DNA of 64,000 nt from Desulfovibrio desulfuricans (GCF_024460775.1 NZ_JANFYZ010000003.1:248001-312000); one strand, 5' to 3'; numbered from the stretch's first letter, positions 18,276 through 29,246 are shown. Program-made: numbers and translations. The notes: generated by a model from the letters alone, not told the origin.

Positions 18276-19985
18276 TCAGCGCCCCTGAGCAAAACGGGCG
18301 GCAGCCGCCACAAAATTGGGGGCCCAGCAAGGGACTGCCGGGGCAAAAATATGCGTGTACGAAGCCCAGACATTCTGCCGCAGCAGTCCGTCCAGTGCTG
18401 GCGCGCGGCTGGCTTGAGCCGCGTTGCCCATTTTCTGCCCGGCCTGCTCTGCCTCGCACCCCATGCCCTGCCCTTTGCGCAGGCGCAGGCCGTGTCGGGG
18501 AGCTGCGCCCTGCCAGCAGCAGCGCGAATAATGAAACTCATGCCCCAGAATTTCCAGCCCCTTGGGGAAAAATGGATTTTCCTCCACCACTGTGCCGTGC
18601 ACGTAGCCAAGTCCCTGCGGTTTGCCGCAAAACTGGGCGACAACAGGGAAAATATTGCTCATGGGCCAGAGCACGCCCTCGCGTTCTATGCCTTGCGCCA
18701 GCAACATAAAACCGCCGCATTCGGCATAGATGGGCAGGCCAGCTCCAGCCCATGCGGCCAAGGTGCGCAGATGGGGTGAAGCGCTGAGGTCTGCCGCGCA
18801 ATCTTCGGGAAAGCCACCGCCAAGGTAGAGGCCGTCTATTTCTCCAGCATCGGCATGCTGCGGTTTTTCACCGCGCAGTACAGGCCAGACGCCGGAACGC
18901 GGCCCCACGATTTCAAGCCGCACCAGTTCCGCTCCTGCGCGCTCCAGGGCCTCAAGATTTTCTTCATAATAAAACCACAGGGCGCTGTCGCGCACATAGG
19001 CTATGCGCGGCGGTCGGGCTGATTTGACGGCCTGCGCATCGGGCATCGTGCCGCCCGAATTTTCAGCCGGAGTGGAGGCATCCGTGAGCGGCGCTTCCTT
19101 TGGCGCTTCCGCAGAACTGAAACATTCCACCGCCATGCCGACCGCCACATATACCGGCCCATTGGCTGGCCAAAAAGGCTCGGCCTGTTCCGGCCAGGGA
19201 TTGGCAATGGCCGCTGCGCGGGCAGCAGCCATCACGGCATCAAGATTTATGTGTTCGGCCACAAAGCCGCCAAGCTTGTCGAGCACCGCGCGCGCCTCGA
19301 GCGAAAGATCATCGCCGCAGGAGGCAATGCCCATGTGGCGTTCGGGCAGCGGGTTATCTTTCAGGCGCGGCAGGGCCCCAAGCACTGCCACATCCGTATA
19401 TTCCTCAATAACCTTGCGCAGCAGGGCCTCGTGCCGTGCCGTGCCCACCTGATTGAGCACCACGCCCGCAAACTGCAGCCCCGGCTCAAAGGTTGTCATG
19501 CCATGCACCAGTGCCGCTGCCGTGCGCGTCATCTTTGTGCAGTTGATGCTGAGGATGATGGGGCAGCCAAGCATACGCGCCAGCTCCGCTGTAGAGCATG
19601 AGCCAGCCACATCCATGCCGTCAAAAAGCCCCCGGTTACCTTCAATAATGCCGAGCACTTCCACAGCGCCGCTTTGCGCCTGGGCCTTGCGCATGGCATG
19701 CGCAAACAGGGCCTTGAGGCGCCCTGGCTGGAGCATGTAGGGATCAAGATTGGTAGCGGGCCTTCCGGCGGCCATGGTCAGCCACGCGGCATCAATGTAG
19801 TCCGGCCCTTTTTTGAAGGGTTTGACCGTATGTCCCTGCGCGGCAAGCGCGCGCGTAAGCCCCAGAGAAAGCAGGGTTTTGCCGCCGCCGCCAGAAAGAG
19901 CCGATACGCACAGCCGGGGCATGGATGCAGCCGCTGAACCGCAGGCAGAGTGACAAAGGTCGGATTGTGGCAAGGAGTGCTGCAT
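18276..19985 (-). CDS. cbiA: Cobyrinate a,c-diamide synthase
   Basis: A 569-residue CobB/CbiA enzyme that amidates the a and c side chains of cobyrinate with glutamine and ATP in B12 synthesis. The N-terminal dethiobiotin-synthetase-like domain has SALSGGGGKTLLSLGL (P-loop), KKGPDYID and EGNRGLFDG; the C-terminal class I glutaminase domain has YAECGGFM with the catalytic Cys, and HEFHYS. It is about 100 residues longer than usual owing to low-complexity insertions between the domains (about residues 305-345) and near the C-terminus (525-550). Start is uncertain: Met at 19985 (used), at 20042, or at 19922 just before PRLCVSALSG. Confidence 0.92.
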   Translation of the reverse strand: MQHSLPQSDLCHSACGSAAASMPRLCVSALSGGGGKTLLSLGLTRALAAQGHTVKPFKKGPDYIDAAWLTMAAGRPATNLDPYMLQPGRLKALFAHAMRKAQAQSGAVEVLGIIEGNRGLFDGMDVAGSCSTAELARMLGCPIILSINCTKMTRTAAALVHGMTTFEPGLQFAGVVLNQVGTARHEALLRKVIEEYTDVAVLGALPRLKDNPLPERHMGIASCGDDLSLEARAVLDKLGGFVAEHINLDAVMAAARAAAIANPWPEQAEPFWPANGPVYVAVGMAVECFSSAEAPKEAPLTDASTPAENSGGTMPDAQAVKSARPPRIAYVRDSALWFYYEENLEALERAGAELVRLEIVGPRSGVWPVLRGEKPQHADAGEIDGLYLGGGFPEDCAADLSASPHLRTLAAWAGAGLPIYAECGGFMLLAQGIEREGVLWPMSNIFPVVAQFCGKPQGLGYVHGTVVEENPFFPKGLEILGHEFHYSRCCWQGAAPRHGLRLRKGQGMGCEAEQAGQKMGNAAQASRAPALDGLLRQNVWASYTHIFAPAVPCWAPNFVAAAARFAQGR

Positions 19986-20345
19986 GCGGTGACCCTGTGG
20001 AGCAGTGCGCTCAATTATCATACGCCCAATTGTGTCGCACAAATATGGGGGCAGTTTTTGGATTCAAAGGCTTGCGGCCCGACCGGAACGCGAAAATCCA
20101 CGTTGACCAGGCCGGGCCGCGCTACCTGACAGCGTCAGGGACAAATGCCATTTATCACAGTGCAGCGCAGATAAACATTTTCAGTGTTAATCTGCTCCAA
20201 GGGCTGTTTCTCAATAAAGATTTTGCGCCGAGGACAAGGAAAACAGTGTTTTTTACGACAGGAGTGGACTCTTTCTGTCCATGACTGGAGTAAAAAATGC
20301 TGGCTGACACAGTCCTCTGACAAAAGAATTATTGAAAAAAAATCC
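19986..20345. other. Gene-free gap between cbiA and the AICAR transformylase gene
   Basis: About 360 bp with no convincing gene. It holds an 8-bp inverted repeat GCGGCCCG / CGGGCCGC (20074-20081 and 20113-20120) and a cruciform-like pair TTTTTTAC / GTAAAAAA (20249-20256 and 20290-20297) with an inner GGAC/GTCC, possibly a weak terminator for the gene ending at 20346. No cobalamin riboswitch could be recognised upstream of cbiA. Confidence 0.45.
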
Positions 20346-21623
20346 CTAGTGCTTGAAGGAGCGCTGCCCAGTAAACACCATGGCAACCTGCGGCTTGGCC
20401 TCGTTGCAGGCCATAATCACTTCCGCATCGCGCATGGAGCCGCCGGGCTGGGCAATGGCCGCAACGCCCTGGGCCACAGCTACGTCCACCCCGTCGCGGA
20501 AGGGGAAGAATCCGTCCGAAACAAGCGCTGACCCGGCCAGTCCGCCGTGGGAGGCTTCGGTGCGGCTTTCAATATCCGCAAGCTTGGCGGCCATTGCCGC
20601 ATCGGTAGCGGCCTTTTCCTTGAGTTCGTAGAGCGACAGGCCCAGTTCGCGGAAGGCAAGCGTGTCTGCATACTTGGTATGCGCCTTGTGGATGGCGAGT
20701 TCCACGCAGCCCACGCGATCCTGTTCGCCCGTGCCGATGGCAAGGGTAGCGCCATCGCGCACAAAAATAACGGAATTGGACGTAACCCCTGCCTCCACGG
20801 CCCAGGCAAAGCGCAGGTCGTCCAGTTCCTGCTTGCTGGGAGCGCGGGCGGCCACAGAAACGCCTTCCTTGGTGGTGGCGGTGGCGGGCAAAAAGTCCTT
20901 GGCTTCAAGAATGCGGTTCACAAAGGACTTCTGCACAATAATACCGCCGTCAGCGAGGCTCTTGATGTCAAGAAAGGCCGAGCTGGTCAGCTCTTCAAGC
21001 CGCCCAAGGCCGGGCAGTTCCATGATGCGCAGATTTTTGCGGCCCTTGAGGATATCCACCACGCCTTCTTCAAAGGCGGGAGCGGCAACCACTTCAAAAT
21101 AGTTGGCAGCAACAATTTCCGCAGCTTCGCGGGTAAAGGGACGGTTGACCACCACTGCCCCGCCAAAGGCGGCGATGCGGTCGCACCAGAAGGCCTTTTC
21201 AAGGGCCGCAGCAATGCCGTCATTGCTCCAGGCCGCGCCGCTGGGATTGTTGTGCTTCAAGATCACCGCCGCAGGGCGCTCGGTGAGGTACTGCAAAATA
21301 TTGGCCCCGTTGTCCACGTCCGTAAGGTTGGTCTTGCCGGGGTGTTTGCCGGCCTGAATCATCTGGCTTTCGGTAAGTGCGGAAACAATGCCGTTGCCGG
21401 GACCGCGCCAGTTCAGACCGCCGCACGTAATGGAGCCTTCCTTAAGTGCGTAGAGGGCTGCGGGCTGGTCGGGATTTTCGCCGTAGCGCAGGCCCTTTTC
21501 CTCGTTGTCCAGCGTCCAGGTGCGCTTTTGGTAGACGAGTTTTTCATCGCCCAGAATGATGGTCATGGTGTCAGGGAAAGCGTCCTTGTGGACGGTGCTG
21601 TACATGGACTTGAGATCCGACAT
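20346..21623 (-). CDS. Single-domain AICAR transformylase (PurH C-terminal domain only)
   Basis: A 425-residue protein corresponding to the formyltransferase half of PurH, which adds a formyl group to AICAR in the ninth step of purine synthesis. Visible: LRYGENPDQPAALYA, ILKHNNPSGAA (with the key Lys-His), FGGAVVVNR, and the C-terminal IAQPGGSMRDAEVIMAC and MVFTGQRSFKH. The N-terminal MGS-like IMP cyclohydrolase domain of normal PurH (about 520 residues) is absent, so FAICAR ring closure needs another enzyme such as PurO. The ATG has a TGGAGG site; the longer open frame upstream is not family-like. Confidence 0.92.
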   Translation of the reverse strand: MSDLKSMYSTVHKDAFPDTMTIILGDEKLVYQKRTWTLDNEEKGLRYGENPDQPAALYALKEGSITCGGLNWRGPGNGIVSALTESQMIQAGKHPGKTNLTDVDNGANILQYLTERPAAVILKHNNPSGAAWSNDGIAAALEKAFWCDRIAAFGGAVVVNRPFTREAAEIVAANYFEVVAAPAFEEGVVDILKGRKNLRIMELPGLGRLEELTSSAFLDIKSLADGGIIVQKSFVNRILEAKDFLPATATTKEGVSVAARAPSKQELDDLRFAWAVEAGVTSNSVIFVRDGATLAIGTGEQDRVGCVELAIHKAHTKYADTLAFRELGLSLYELKEKAATDAAMAAKLADIESRTEASHGGLAGSALVSDGFFPFRDGVDVAVAQGVAAIAQPGGSMRDAEVIMACNEAKPQVAMVFTGQRSFKH

Positions 21624-21774
21624 GCTTGCCTCCAGATGTTCGCCGATCAAGTGAGGCATTCGCATACCATAAAACATGCCGGACAACCAGCCCCGATTCG
21701 CTGCTGACGGCGGTTGGGGCGGCCTGGAGGTTGCGGTTCGGCAAAGCCCATCGGCAGGAGGCCGGGGATTCCAT

Positions 21775-21875
21775 CAGTCAAGGAAGGCGCGCGGATAGCA
21801 AGGGGGAGTTTACTTTTATGGTACTCGACCCGCGACAGCCGAAGCCTGACGCCGCATGGCGGCAAACCTGCCCGG
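21775..21875. repeat. Intergenic repeat, copy 1 (about 100 bp)
   Basis: First of two closely similar units. It begins CAGTCAAGGAAGGCGC and ends GGCAAACCTGCCCGG, with a central GGTACTCGACCCGCGACAGC. Non-coding between the AICAR transformylase gene and a small gene; looks like a dispersed intergenic repeat family. Confidence 0.8.
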
Positions 21876-21908
21876 ATTACAATGACAGGGCCAGAGCACG
21901 TTTGTTGT

Positions 21909-22008
21909 CAGTCAAGGAAGGCGCACGCCTGGCAAGGGGAGTGTACTCTTATGGTACCCGACCCGCGACAGCCGCAGCCTGACGCCGCCTGACGGCAAAC
22001 CTGCCCGG
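21909..22008. repeat. Intergenic repeat, copy 2 (about 100 bp)
   Basis: Second unit, 134 bp downstream of the first, same orientation and about 90% alike by eye. The middle GTACTCTTATGGTAC is a partial palindrome. The pair fills most of the 448-bp gap from 21624 to 22071; I see nothing else there except the promoter region of the next gene. Confidence 0.8.
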
Positions 22009-22071
22009 CCCTCGCCCGCGTTGACGAAATTTCATGCGCACACTACAGTACCTCGTTACATGGGAGGTAAT

Positions 22072-22437
22072 ATGGAAAAGCTGCTTGTCAGGCTGGCCCA
22101 GCAACTGGACGCCATTGACGAAGCCTCGCTTATGTCGTTGTGGAGCAAGTATGCTACGACGGCCAGTCGCTTTGAACCCACCAAGAGGTGGGAGGAAGCT
22201 ACGCTCGTATTTTCGCTGATTCAGGCTAAACGCTGGAAAAACCAGCTTTTCAACTACCACTGGGCCAGGCAGGCGCAGCCGCTTGGCAAGGAGCCTGAAG
22301 GCGCGGTCAATCCCATGCCGGAATTTGAGCTTGAAGGGCCGGAGGCCGCCCCGGCGGCCAGCAAGTGCAGAGTGCTTGAGTTTAAGCCCTCCAGATCGAG
22401 CGAAAGGGAACAGACTGACCCCAAGCCCGAAAGTTGA
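22072..22437 (+). CDS. Small conserved protein of unknown function upstream of purA
   Basis: A 121-residue soluble protein. The N-terminal 70 residues are helical with conserved-looking Trp (LMSLWSKYA, PTKRWEEATLVFSLIQAKRWKNQLFNYHW); the C-terminal 50 are Pro/Glu/Ser-rich and probably disordered. No known catalytic motif is visible. A strong GGGAGG site fits the ATG at 22072, while the open frame 17 codons earlier has none. The gap to purA is 202 bp, so co-transcription is possible. I recall similar short proteins only in Desulfovibrio-like genomes. Confidence 0.75.
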   Translation: MEKLLVRLAQQLDAIDEASLMSLWSKYATTASRFEPTKRWEEATLVFSLIQAKRWKNQLFNYHWARQAQPLGKEPEGAVNPMPEFELEGPEAAPAASKCRVLEFKPSRSSEREQTDPKPES

Positions 22438-22453
22438 CGCGCATGCAGGTTAG

Positions 22454-23917
<1,464 letters not shown>

Positions 23918-23940
23918 GAGGCGCAGCGGCCTTACAGGTC

Positions 23941-24846
23941 ATGAACACCCTGCTGCCCGCCATAGCTGATGCCGCCTTTGACCGGCTGAAGAGCGTACTC
24001 GACAATCTGGGTGCGACTCCACCGCAGGTATTGCTGCTTGAAGGCGGCAGCGAGGCCCAGCGCCTTGATGCGGCACGCTACTGGGCCGCCCGCATCAACT
24101 GCCCGCAGGCGGAAGCATCGGGCGCTCCCTGCCTGACATGCCCGGTGTGCATGCAGATTGCCGCTGGGGAGCACCTTGATCTGGCAGCGTATGATGGTCG
24201 CATAAGCAACCGTGAAGATGAAGAAAACCCTGGCCCTGTCCGTGCGTTCAACATGGAACGCGTGCGCGAACTCAAGGTTCGCCTGCGGGATGCTCCGCAC
24301 GGGCAGGGACGCAGGGTTGTTATACTTATGGGGCTCAGCCTCACCCGCGACGAAGCTTCCAACGCCCTGCTCAAGGCCCTGGAAGAACCCTCTAGCACCA
24401 CCGTCTTCGTTCTGCTTGCGCCCCAGCGCGAACAGCTTTTGCCCACCCTGGTTTCCCGCTCATTCTGCCTCACGCTGCCTTGGCCTGACAGCCGCGCCGA
24501 TGATGAAGACATGCGCCCTTGGGAAGACGCCCTTGCGCAATTTCTTGTTCAAGGGCAAGGTTTTTTTGACCGTGTTGCTGCCAAGGGAGCTATCGACGCA
24601 GCAGGGGCTACCCGTTTGCTGCTGTGCTGCCAAAAGGCCATGAGCAGAATACTTTCAGACAGGCATGACCCGGCGCGCCCGCTGGATGCGGCTCTGGCCG
24701 GGCTGCGCGGCAAGGCCCGCGCGGTAGCCTGCCAATGGTTTGCCGAAGCTCAGGATGCCCTGAACTACGGAGTTACTCCGGCCAGAATCCTTGAGGCGCT
24801 GGCGGCCCGGCTTTTTGCCTTGCGGCGTATGGCGGGTCAATCGTAA
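23941..24846 (+). CDS. holB: DNA polymerase III delta'-like clamp-loader subunit
   Basis: A 301-residue AAA+ clamp-loader protein. Zinc-binding cysteines at 54, 64, 67 and 70 (CPQ..., CLTCPVC), NALLKALEEP, and a SRS version of the SRC sensor motif mark the delta' type. The P-loop is degenerate (LLLEGGSEAQRLD, no GKT), so it should not hydrolyse ATP, as in E. coli HolB. It loads the sliding clamp together with tau/gamma and delta subunits. It directly follows purA. Confidence 0.85.
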   Translation: MNTLLPAIADAAFDRLKSVLDNLGATPPQVLLLEGGSEAQRLDAARYWAARINCPQAEASGAPCLTCPVCMQIAAGEHLDLAAYDGRISNREDEENPGPVRAFNMERVRELKVRLRDAPHGQGRRVVILMGLSLTRDEASNALLKALEEPSSTTVFVLLAPQREQLLPTLVSRSFCLTLPWPDSRADDEDMRPWEDALAQFLVQGQGFFDRVAAKGAIDAAGATRLLLCCQKAMSRILSDRHDPARPLDAALAGLRGKARAVACQWFAEAQDALNYGVTPARILEALAARLFALRRMAGQS

Positions 24847-24876
24847 CAGGCGTTCTGCGTCACTGGGTTAAGGCAT

Positions 24877-27825
24877 ATGGGCAACAGGCATTTTTTCCTT
24901 CTTACGCTCCTGTTCTGCTTTGCCTTATTCTGCCCGCTGCAGATCACTGTACATCCGGCTTTAGCTGATCAGCAGCGCACCGTGCGTGTGGCGCTCCCCC
25001 CCATTTCGCAGTTTAACCGTGTAGAAAACGGGCAGGTTACGGGCTACATTCCCGACTATCTGGCGCAGCTCACCCGCTATACAGGGTGGAACATCACCTA
25101 CGTTGTTGAAAAAGACTGGGCCGCCTGTCTTGCCGCGCTGGACAAGGGCGAGGTCGACATCTGCACGCCCGCCCGGTATTCGGCTGAACGCGCCCGCCAG
25201 TATCTCTACTGTGCATACGCCGGCGGCACTTCCTATACGGCCATTCTGGCCCCCAATGATTCACCGGTTATTTACGATGATCTGGAAAGCCTCGCGCAAT
25301 TACGCGTGGGGAGCATGGGCAACCCCATCTGGCTTAAGGACTTTACCGACTTTATCATGCAACGCGGCGGCACAATGCCCACCATTGTGGAGTACCCAGG
25401 AAGGGAAGAGCTGCGGGAAGCCATGCACTCCGGCCAGGTGGACGCCATTCTGGAAACCGTACTCTCGTTGCGGAATGACGAAAAAATTCTGGCAAAGTGC
25501 AAGCTCACACCTTTTTTCTACATAGGTTCACCCAAAAACCCAAAACTTATACAGGAACTTGAGCAGGCCATGGTGCAGCTCAAGATGGAGCAGCCCGATC
25601 TGGAGTATCGCCTGGGGCGCATGTATCTTCCGCGCATGTTTCAGACGCCGCTTTCACGGGCGGAACTGGCTTACATTGCCCAGCAGCCGCCCCTGCGCGT
25701 GGGCTATGATCCTGACCGCAAGCCCTATTCGTGGCAGGACCCTGTGACCGGGAACGCACGTGGCATCCTCCCGGACATCCTCCGCGATGCATCGGCGCGT
25801 AGCGGTTTACAGGTCACTTTTGAACCTTATGCTGTACGCCCCGCAAATTTTACTGAGGCCTATACCCAGAATAAACTGGATATGGCCTTTGGTTCGTTTA
25901 CCTCTTCAGCCCTTCAATCGCACAAAAATTTTCGCCTGACCGCACCGCTGACACGCAGCAGCCTGTATCTTTACGCCAAGCCCGACACAAAACTTGAACA
26001 ACAGTCGTTATTCACACTGGCAGTACCGGCAAGCATCTATAATGCAGCAGAGTACGCCTCCCACGCATTTCCCAATGCGGTAATCAAGCTTTTTCCTGAT
26101 GAGGAAGCATGCCTGACTGCCGCTGGCCGGCGCGAAGCCAACGCCATCCTGGGCAATTCCATGGTTCTCAATAACCTTACGAGCTCCCCGCGTTTCAGCG
26201 AGTTCAACCCTGTCACCAGCTACAGCGATGTTGAAGAAGCGCGCCTGACCATCAGGCCGGGGCTGCCCGATATGTTGCTGGGCATTTTGAACAACCTCCT
26301 GCTGACCATTGACGAAAAGAGCCGAACCCAGATCATTTCCAGCAATATAGCAGCGGCAGCTACTTCTCCGACTCTGGCGGATATTGTGTATGAAAACCGC
26401 TCGCTGCTGATGGTTGTAGCAGAGCTGATGCTCTTTGTTTCCGCTCTTGTGGCCTACGCCCTGCACCTTCGCCGCAAAAGCCTGTCGAACCAGATTGCCA
26501 GCGAGCAGCGCCTTGCCCACATAGCCGACAACATCAACGGCGGCGTCATCAGCATATCTACAGAACTTCCCTTGCAGATTCTTGATGCCAACAACGGATT
26601 CTGGCAGTTGCTTGGCTACGAGGCCGACAAGCCGCAGACTACCGCGTTTATTGATCTGCTGCATGCTGACGACACAAAAAAGCTGCTCGACATGCTGGCA
26701 GACAAAAAAAACGGCCCTGTGACAAACACCACGGAACTGAGGCTTCGCCACAAGGATGGCCAATGGCTGCCCCTGCTGTTGCGCGGCACATTTTCCGGCG
26801 ATGAGAATGCGCACCGCTCCATTGATTGCGTGGTGGTGGACATCACCGAGCAAAAGCGCATGCAGGAAGAGCTTGAGCAGGAAAAAGAGCGCTACCGGAT
26901 ACTGCTTGAGCAGTCGCAGGACATTTTTTTCGATGTGGATACCGAAAAACGCCAGTTCCGCTGTTCGCCGAACTTTTTGCTGAAATTCGGCAGGGAGGCC
27001 ACGCCCCTCTTTAACGAAACCGGCCGCCCAACCAACAGGCACATCATCCATCCTGAAGATCTGCCCGCCCTCAACGAACTGCGGCGGCGCATCCGCAGCG
27101 GCAACCCCACTGCTTTTGCAGTCATGCGCATCCCCACTGCCGAGGGGCGCTATATCTGGTGCCGAGTGCAGGCCACACGCATCAGCAAGCAAGACGCACC
27201 CTTGCGCCTTGTGGGTAAAATTGTTGATATTGATGAAGAAGTGAGACGCCGTGCCGAGCTTGAGCGCCGCACCCAGCGCGACAGTTTGACGGATCTCCTG
27301 AACAAGACCGCCTTCCGCGACAAAATATGCGCAGCCATGCCCGCCAAGCCGCAGCAGGATAAGACAGACGCGCTCCTGTTCCTTGATCTGGATAATTTCA
27401 AGCTGATTAACGATACCTTTGGGCATGTCAGGGGCGATGCCGCCCTGCTTGAAGCCAGCGATGCCCTCAAGCGCATCTTCCGCAATGCTGATGCTGTGGG
27501 CCGTTTCGGCGGCGATGAATTCTGCGTTTTTGTCAGGGATATCACCCGCGCAGCGCTCAAGGAGCGGGCCGAGGCCCTGCTCTCAGAACTGCACAAATTT
27601 ATCGAGCACGAGGGTCAGCGCGTGGAGATCACCACGAGCATAGGCATCTATCTGTTTGACGGCACCGAGGCGTCTTACGATGTGGCCTTGCACCGCGCGG
27701 ACAATGCGCAGTATCTGGCAAAACAGGCTGGAAAGAACTGCTACCGCTTTTATGATGAAACCCCTGAAGCCTGGGCTGACGATACGGATACAGCCAAGCA
27801 AGTTAGCGAAAGCGCAGCGACGTAA
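24877..27825 (+). CDS. Membrane diguanylate cyclase with two periplasmic solute-binding domains and two PAS domains
   Basis: A 982-residue sensor. Signal peptide 1-31; two type-3 solute-binding domains in the periplasm (about 36-265 and 270-500); one membrane helix (about 509-532); two cytoplasmic PAS domains (about 545-665 and 672-790); and a C-terminal GGDEF domain (800-970). The active-site GGDEF is intact at 878-882, and an RNAD at 869-872 matches the RxxD product-inhibition site, so the protein should make c-di-GMP under feedback control. The ligand is probably an amino acid or similar small molecule bound by the Venus-flytrap domains. A TAAGG site precedes the ATG; a terminator follows. 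Confidence 0.92.
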   Translation: MGNRHFFLLTLLFCFALFCPLQITVHPALADQQRTVRVALPPISQFNRVENGQVTGYIPDYLAQLTRYTGWNITYVVEKDWAACLAALDKGEVDICTPARYSAERARQYLYCAYAGGTSYTAILAPNDSPVIYDDLESLAQLRVGSMGNPIWLKDFTDFIMQRGGTMPTIVEYPGREELREAMHSGQVDAILETVLSLRNDEKILAKCKLTPFFYIGSPKNPKLIQELEQAMVQLKMEQPDLEYRLGRMYLPRMFQTPLSRAELAYIAQQPPLRVGYDPDRKPYSWQDPVTGNARGILPDILRDASARSGLQVTFEPYAVRPANFTEAYTQNKLDMAFGSFTSSALQSHKNFRLTAPLTRSSLYLYAKPDTKLEQQSLFTLAVPASIYNAAEYASHAFPNAVIKLFPDEEACLTAAGRREANAILGNSMVLNNLTSSPRFSEFNPVTSYSDVEEARLTIRPGLPDMLLGILNNLLLTIDEKSRTQIISSNIAAAATSPTLADIVYENRSLLMVVAELMLFVSALVAYALHLRRKSLSNQIASEQRLAHIADNINGGVISISTELPLQILDANNGFWQLLGYEADKPQTTAFIDLLHADDTKKLLDMLADKKNGPVTNTTELRLRHKDGQWLPLLLRGTFSGDENAHRSIDCVVVDITEQKRMQEELEQEKERYRILLEQSQDIFFDVDTEKRQFRCSPNFLLKFGREATPLFNETGRPTNRHIIHPEDLPALNELRRRIRSGNPTAFAVMRIPTAEGRYIWCRVQATRISKQDAPLRLVGKIVDIDEEVRRRAELERRTQRDSLTDLLNKTAFRDKICAAMPAKPQQDKTDALLFLDLDNFKLINDTFGHVRGDAALLEASDALKRIFRNADAVGRFGGDEFCVFVRDITRAALKERAEALLSELHKFIEHEGQRVEITTSIGIYLFDGTEASYDVALHRADNAQYLAKQAGKNCYRFYDETPEAWADDTDTAKQVSESAAT

Positions 27826-27872
27826 TCCCTGCAATGAACATTTGGGACGCGTCTTATTTTGCCGCTATACAT

Positions 27873-27906
27873 AAAAAGGCTTCCCGCCACGTGGGAAGCC
27901 TTTTTA
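27873..27906 (+). terminator. Terminator of the diguanylate cyclase gene
   Basis: Perfect stem AAAAAGGCTTCCC / GGGAAGCCTTTTT with a 7-nt loop, T-run on both strands, 47 bp after the stop. Confidence 0.95.
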
Positions 27907-28066
27907 TTTGCGCCACAAATTTCGGCGCGCGCGGGGTTGGAAGGAAGCTTGTTCGATTCAGCCGTACACTCCCGGCTCTGGTTCGAGCCATCAGATCAGC
28001 CGATAAAATTCACCAGTCTCAATGCTCGTCAGCATGTTGCTGCAAGCGCCAAGCATTGGCCTTTTG

Positions 28067-28543
28067 TTACTTCCACAGGCTGCTGTATTTGGCGGCTATG
28101 CCGTCAGTACGTTCCACCAGTTTGTCCACCAGACCATCCACATCTTCCACGCTCGCCGTGCCAAGATCCCGGGCCAGCAGGTAGCCAAGGTAACCACGGC
28201 CCTGCTTGAACACCCAGCATACCGAATACACAGACCCCACAGCGGGGCGACCGGCAAATTCAGGCTGCGTGCTCACCATGACGTAGAGCTTGGGGATGTC
28301 TTTTTCTTCATCATCATTGAGGGTGAACAGGCTGCTCTGGTTGAAGCGCTCCTTGAGCTTGGTGCCGAGGCGCGCGCCAATGCTGTCTGTGCCTTCCAGC
28401 GACACGCTGACCGTGGTCACACGGTCAACGGTCTTTTCGGGCTTGTCCTGCACGGGTTTGCCTGCCTGTGGGGTAGCCGCAAAGGCCGCGCCCGTGAGCG
28501 CCAGAATGCATATCAGGGTAAAAACGCCAAAAAATTTTTTCAT
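28067..28543 (-). CDS. Exported protein of unknown function
   Basis: A 158-residue protein with a clear signal peptide (MKKFFGVFTLICILALTGAAFA, cleaved before ATP). The mature part of about 135 residues has mixed alpha/beta character with a GTKLKERFNQS segment and a YVMVSTQPEFAGR-x-x-x-GSVYSVCW strand pair. The fold is reminiscent of periplasmic proteins that act on outer-membrane or lipoprotein partners, but I recognise no family. A GAGGGATAG site precedes the ATG. It stands alone between a terminator and the divergent transporter gene. Confidence 0.75.
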   Translation of the reverse strand: MKKFFGVFTLICILALTGAAFAATPQAGKPVQDKPEKTVDRVTTVSVSLEGTDSIGARLGTKLKERFNQSSLFTLNDDEEKDIPKLYVMVSTQPEFAGRPAVGSVYSVCWVFKQGRGYLGYLLARDLGTASVEDVDGLVDKLVERTDGIAAKYSSLWK

Positions 28544-28802
28544 GCCTATCCCTCAATTTCAGAATATACCCGCTGTCAGCGAATGCCGGGGCAAGGACAC
28601 CAGAACGCCCGCAGGAAACTGATTTGTTCTTGACCTTGATCCATTCTATATAATCTTTAGAAAAAGGTGAAGCGGGTATTTTTTCATGCGCAAACTGGCA
28701 AAAATGTATATAATCCGCGCCCTGACCAGATTGGCCTTGCCTGCCGCCATGTTACCGCGCTCAAGCCCATCGGGGTAATGACACCGATCAAAGGATTTTT
28801 TC

Positions 28803-29246
28803 ATGAAGCACATTCTTTTATTGCTGGCTTTTGGGGCCGGTTGCTGCCTCCCTGTGCAGGCGGGAATAAACACCTTGTTGCGGCGCTTTCTGGGCGAACC
28901 CATGCAGGCTGCGCTTGTTTCATTTGCCGTGGGCACGCTGGCGCTGTGGGTATACAGCCTGGCGGCAAGGCACACATGGCCTTCCATTTCGCAGCTTTCC
29001 GCTGTTCCGTGGTGGATGTGGACAGGTGGTGTGCTTGGCGCAATTTTTGTGAGTTGCACCATCTTTCTTGCCCCCCGGCTGGGGGCTGCCACCATGACCG
29101 CCGTCATGCTGTCGGGCCAGCTGGTGGCCTCCGTGCTGCTTGACCATTATGCCCTCGTGGGCTTTCCCGAGCACCCTGTTTCGCCACTGCGCCTTGCGGG
29201 CATTGCCCTGCTTTTTGCGGGCGCATGGCTTGTGCGGGTCTTTTAA
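28803..29246 (+). CDS. DMT-superfamily small membrane protein (YdcZ/DUF606 type)
   Basis: A 147-residue protein with five hydrophobic helices and the typical N-terminal pattern Q-A-G-I-N-x-x-L-x-x-x-x-G, then W-x-W-x-G-G-x-L-G-A, of the YdcZ branch of drug/metabolite transporters. These proteins often occur as pairs of half-size units; here only one copy is present, so it may form homodimers. The substrate is unknown. An AAAGGA site precedes the ATG. TATATAATC words at about 28645-28655 and 28707-28716 are possible -10 elements in the upstream 259-bp gap. Confidence 0.8.
   Translation: MKHILLLLAFGAGCCLPVQAGINTLLRRFLGEPMQAALVSFAVGTLALWVYSLAARHTWPSISQLSAVPWWMWTGGVLGAIFVSCTIFLAPRLGAATMTAVMLSGQLVASVLLDHYALVGFPEHPVSPLRLAGIALLFAGAWLVRVF

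Noticed and set aside
19986-20345. Cobalamin riboswitch before cbiA
   Set aside because: No B12-box-like conserved word or typical fold could be recognised.
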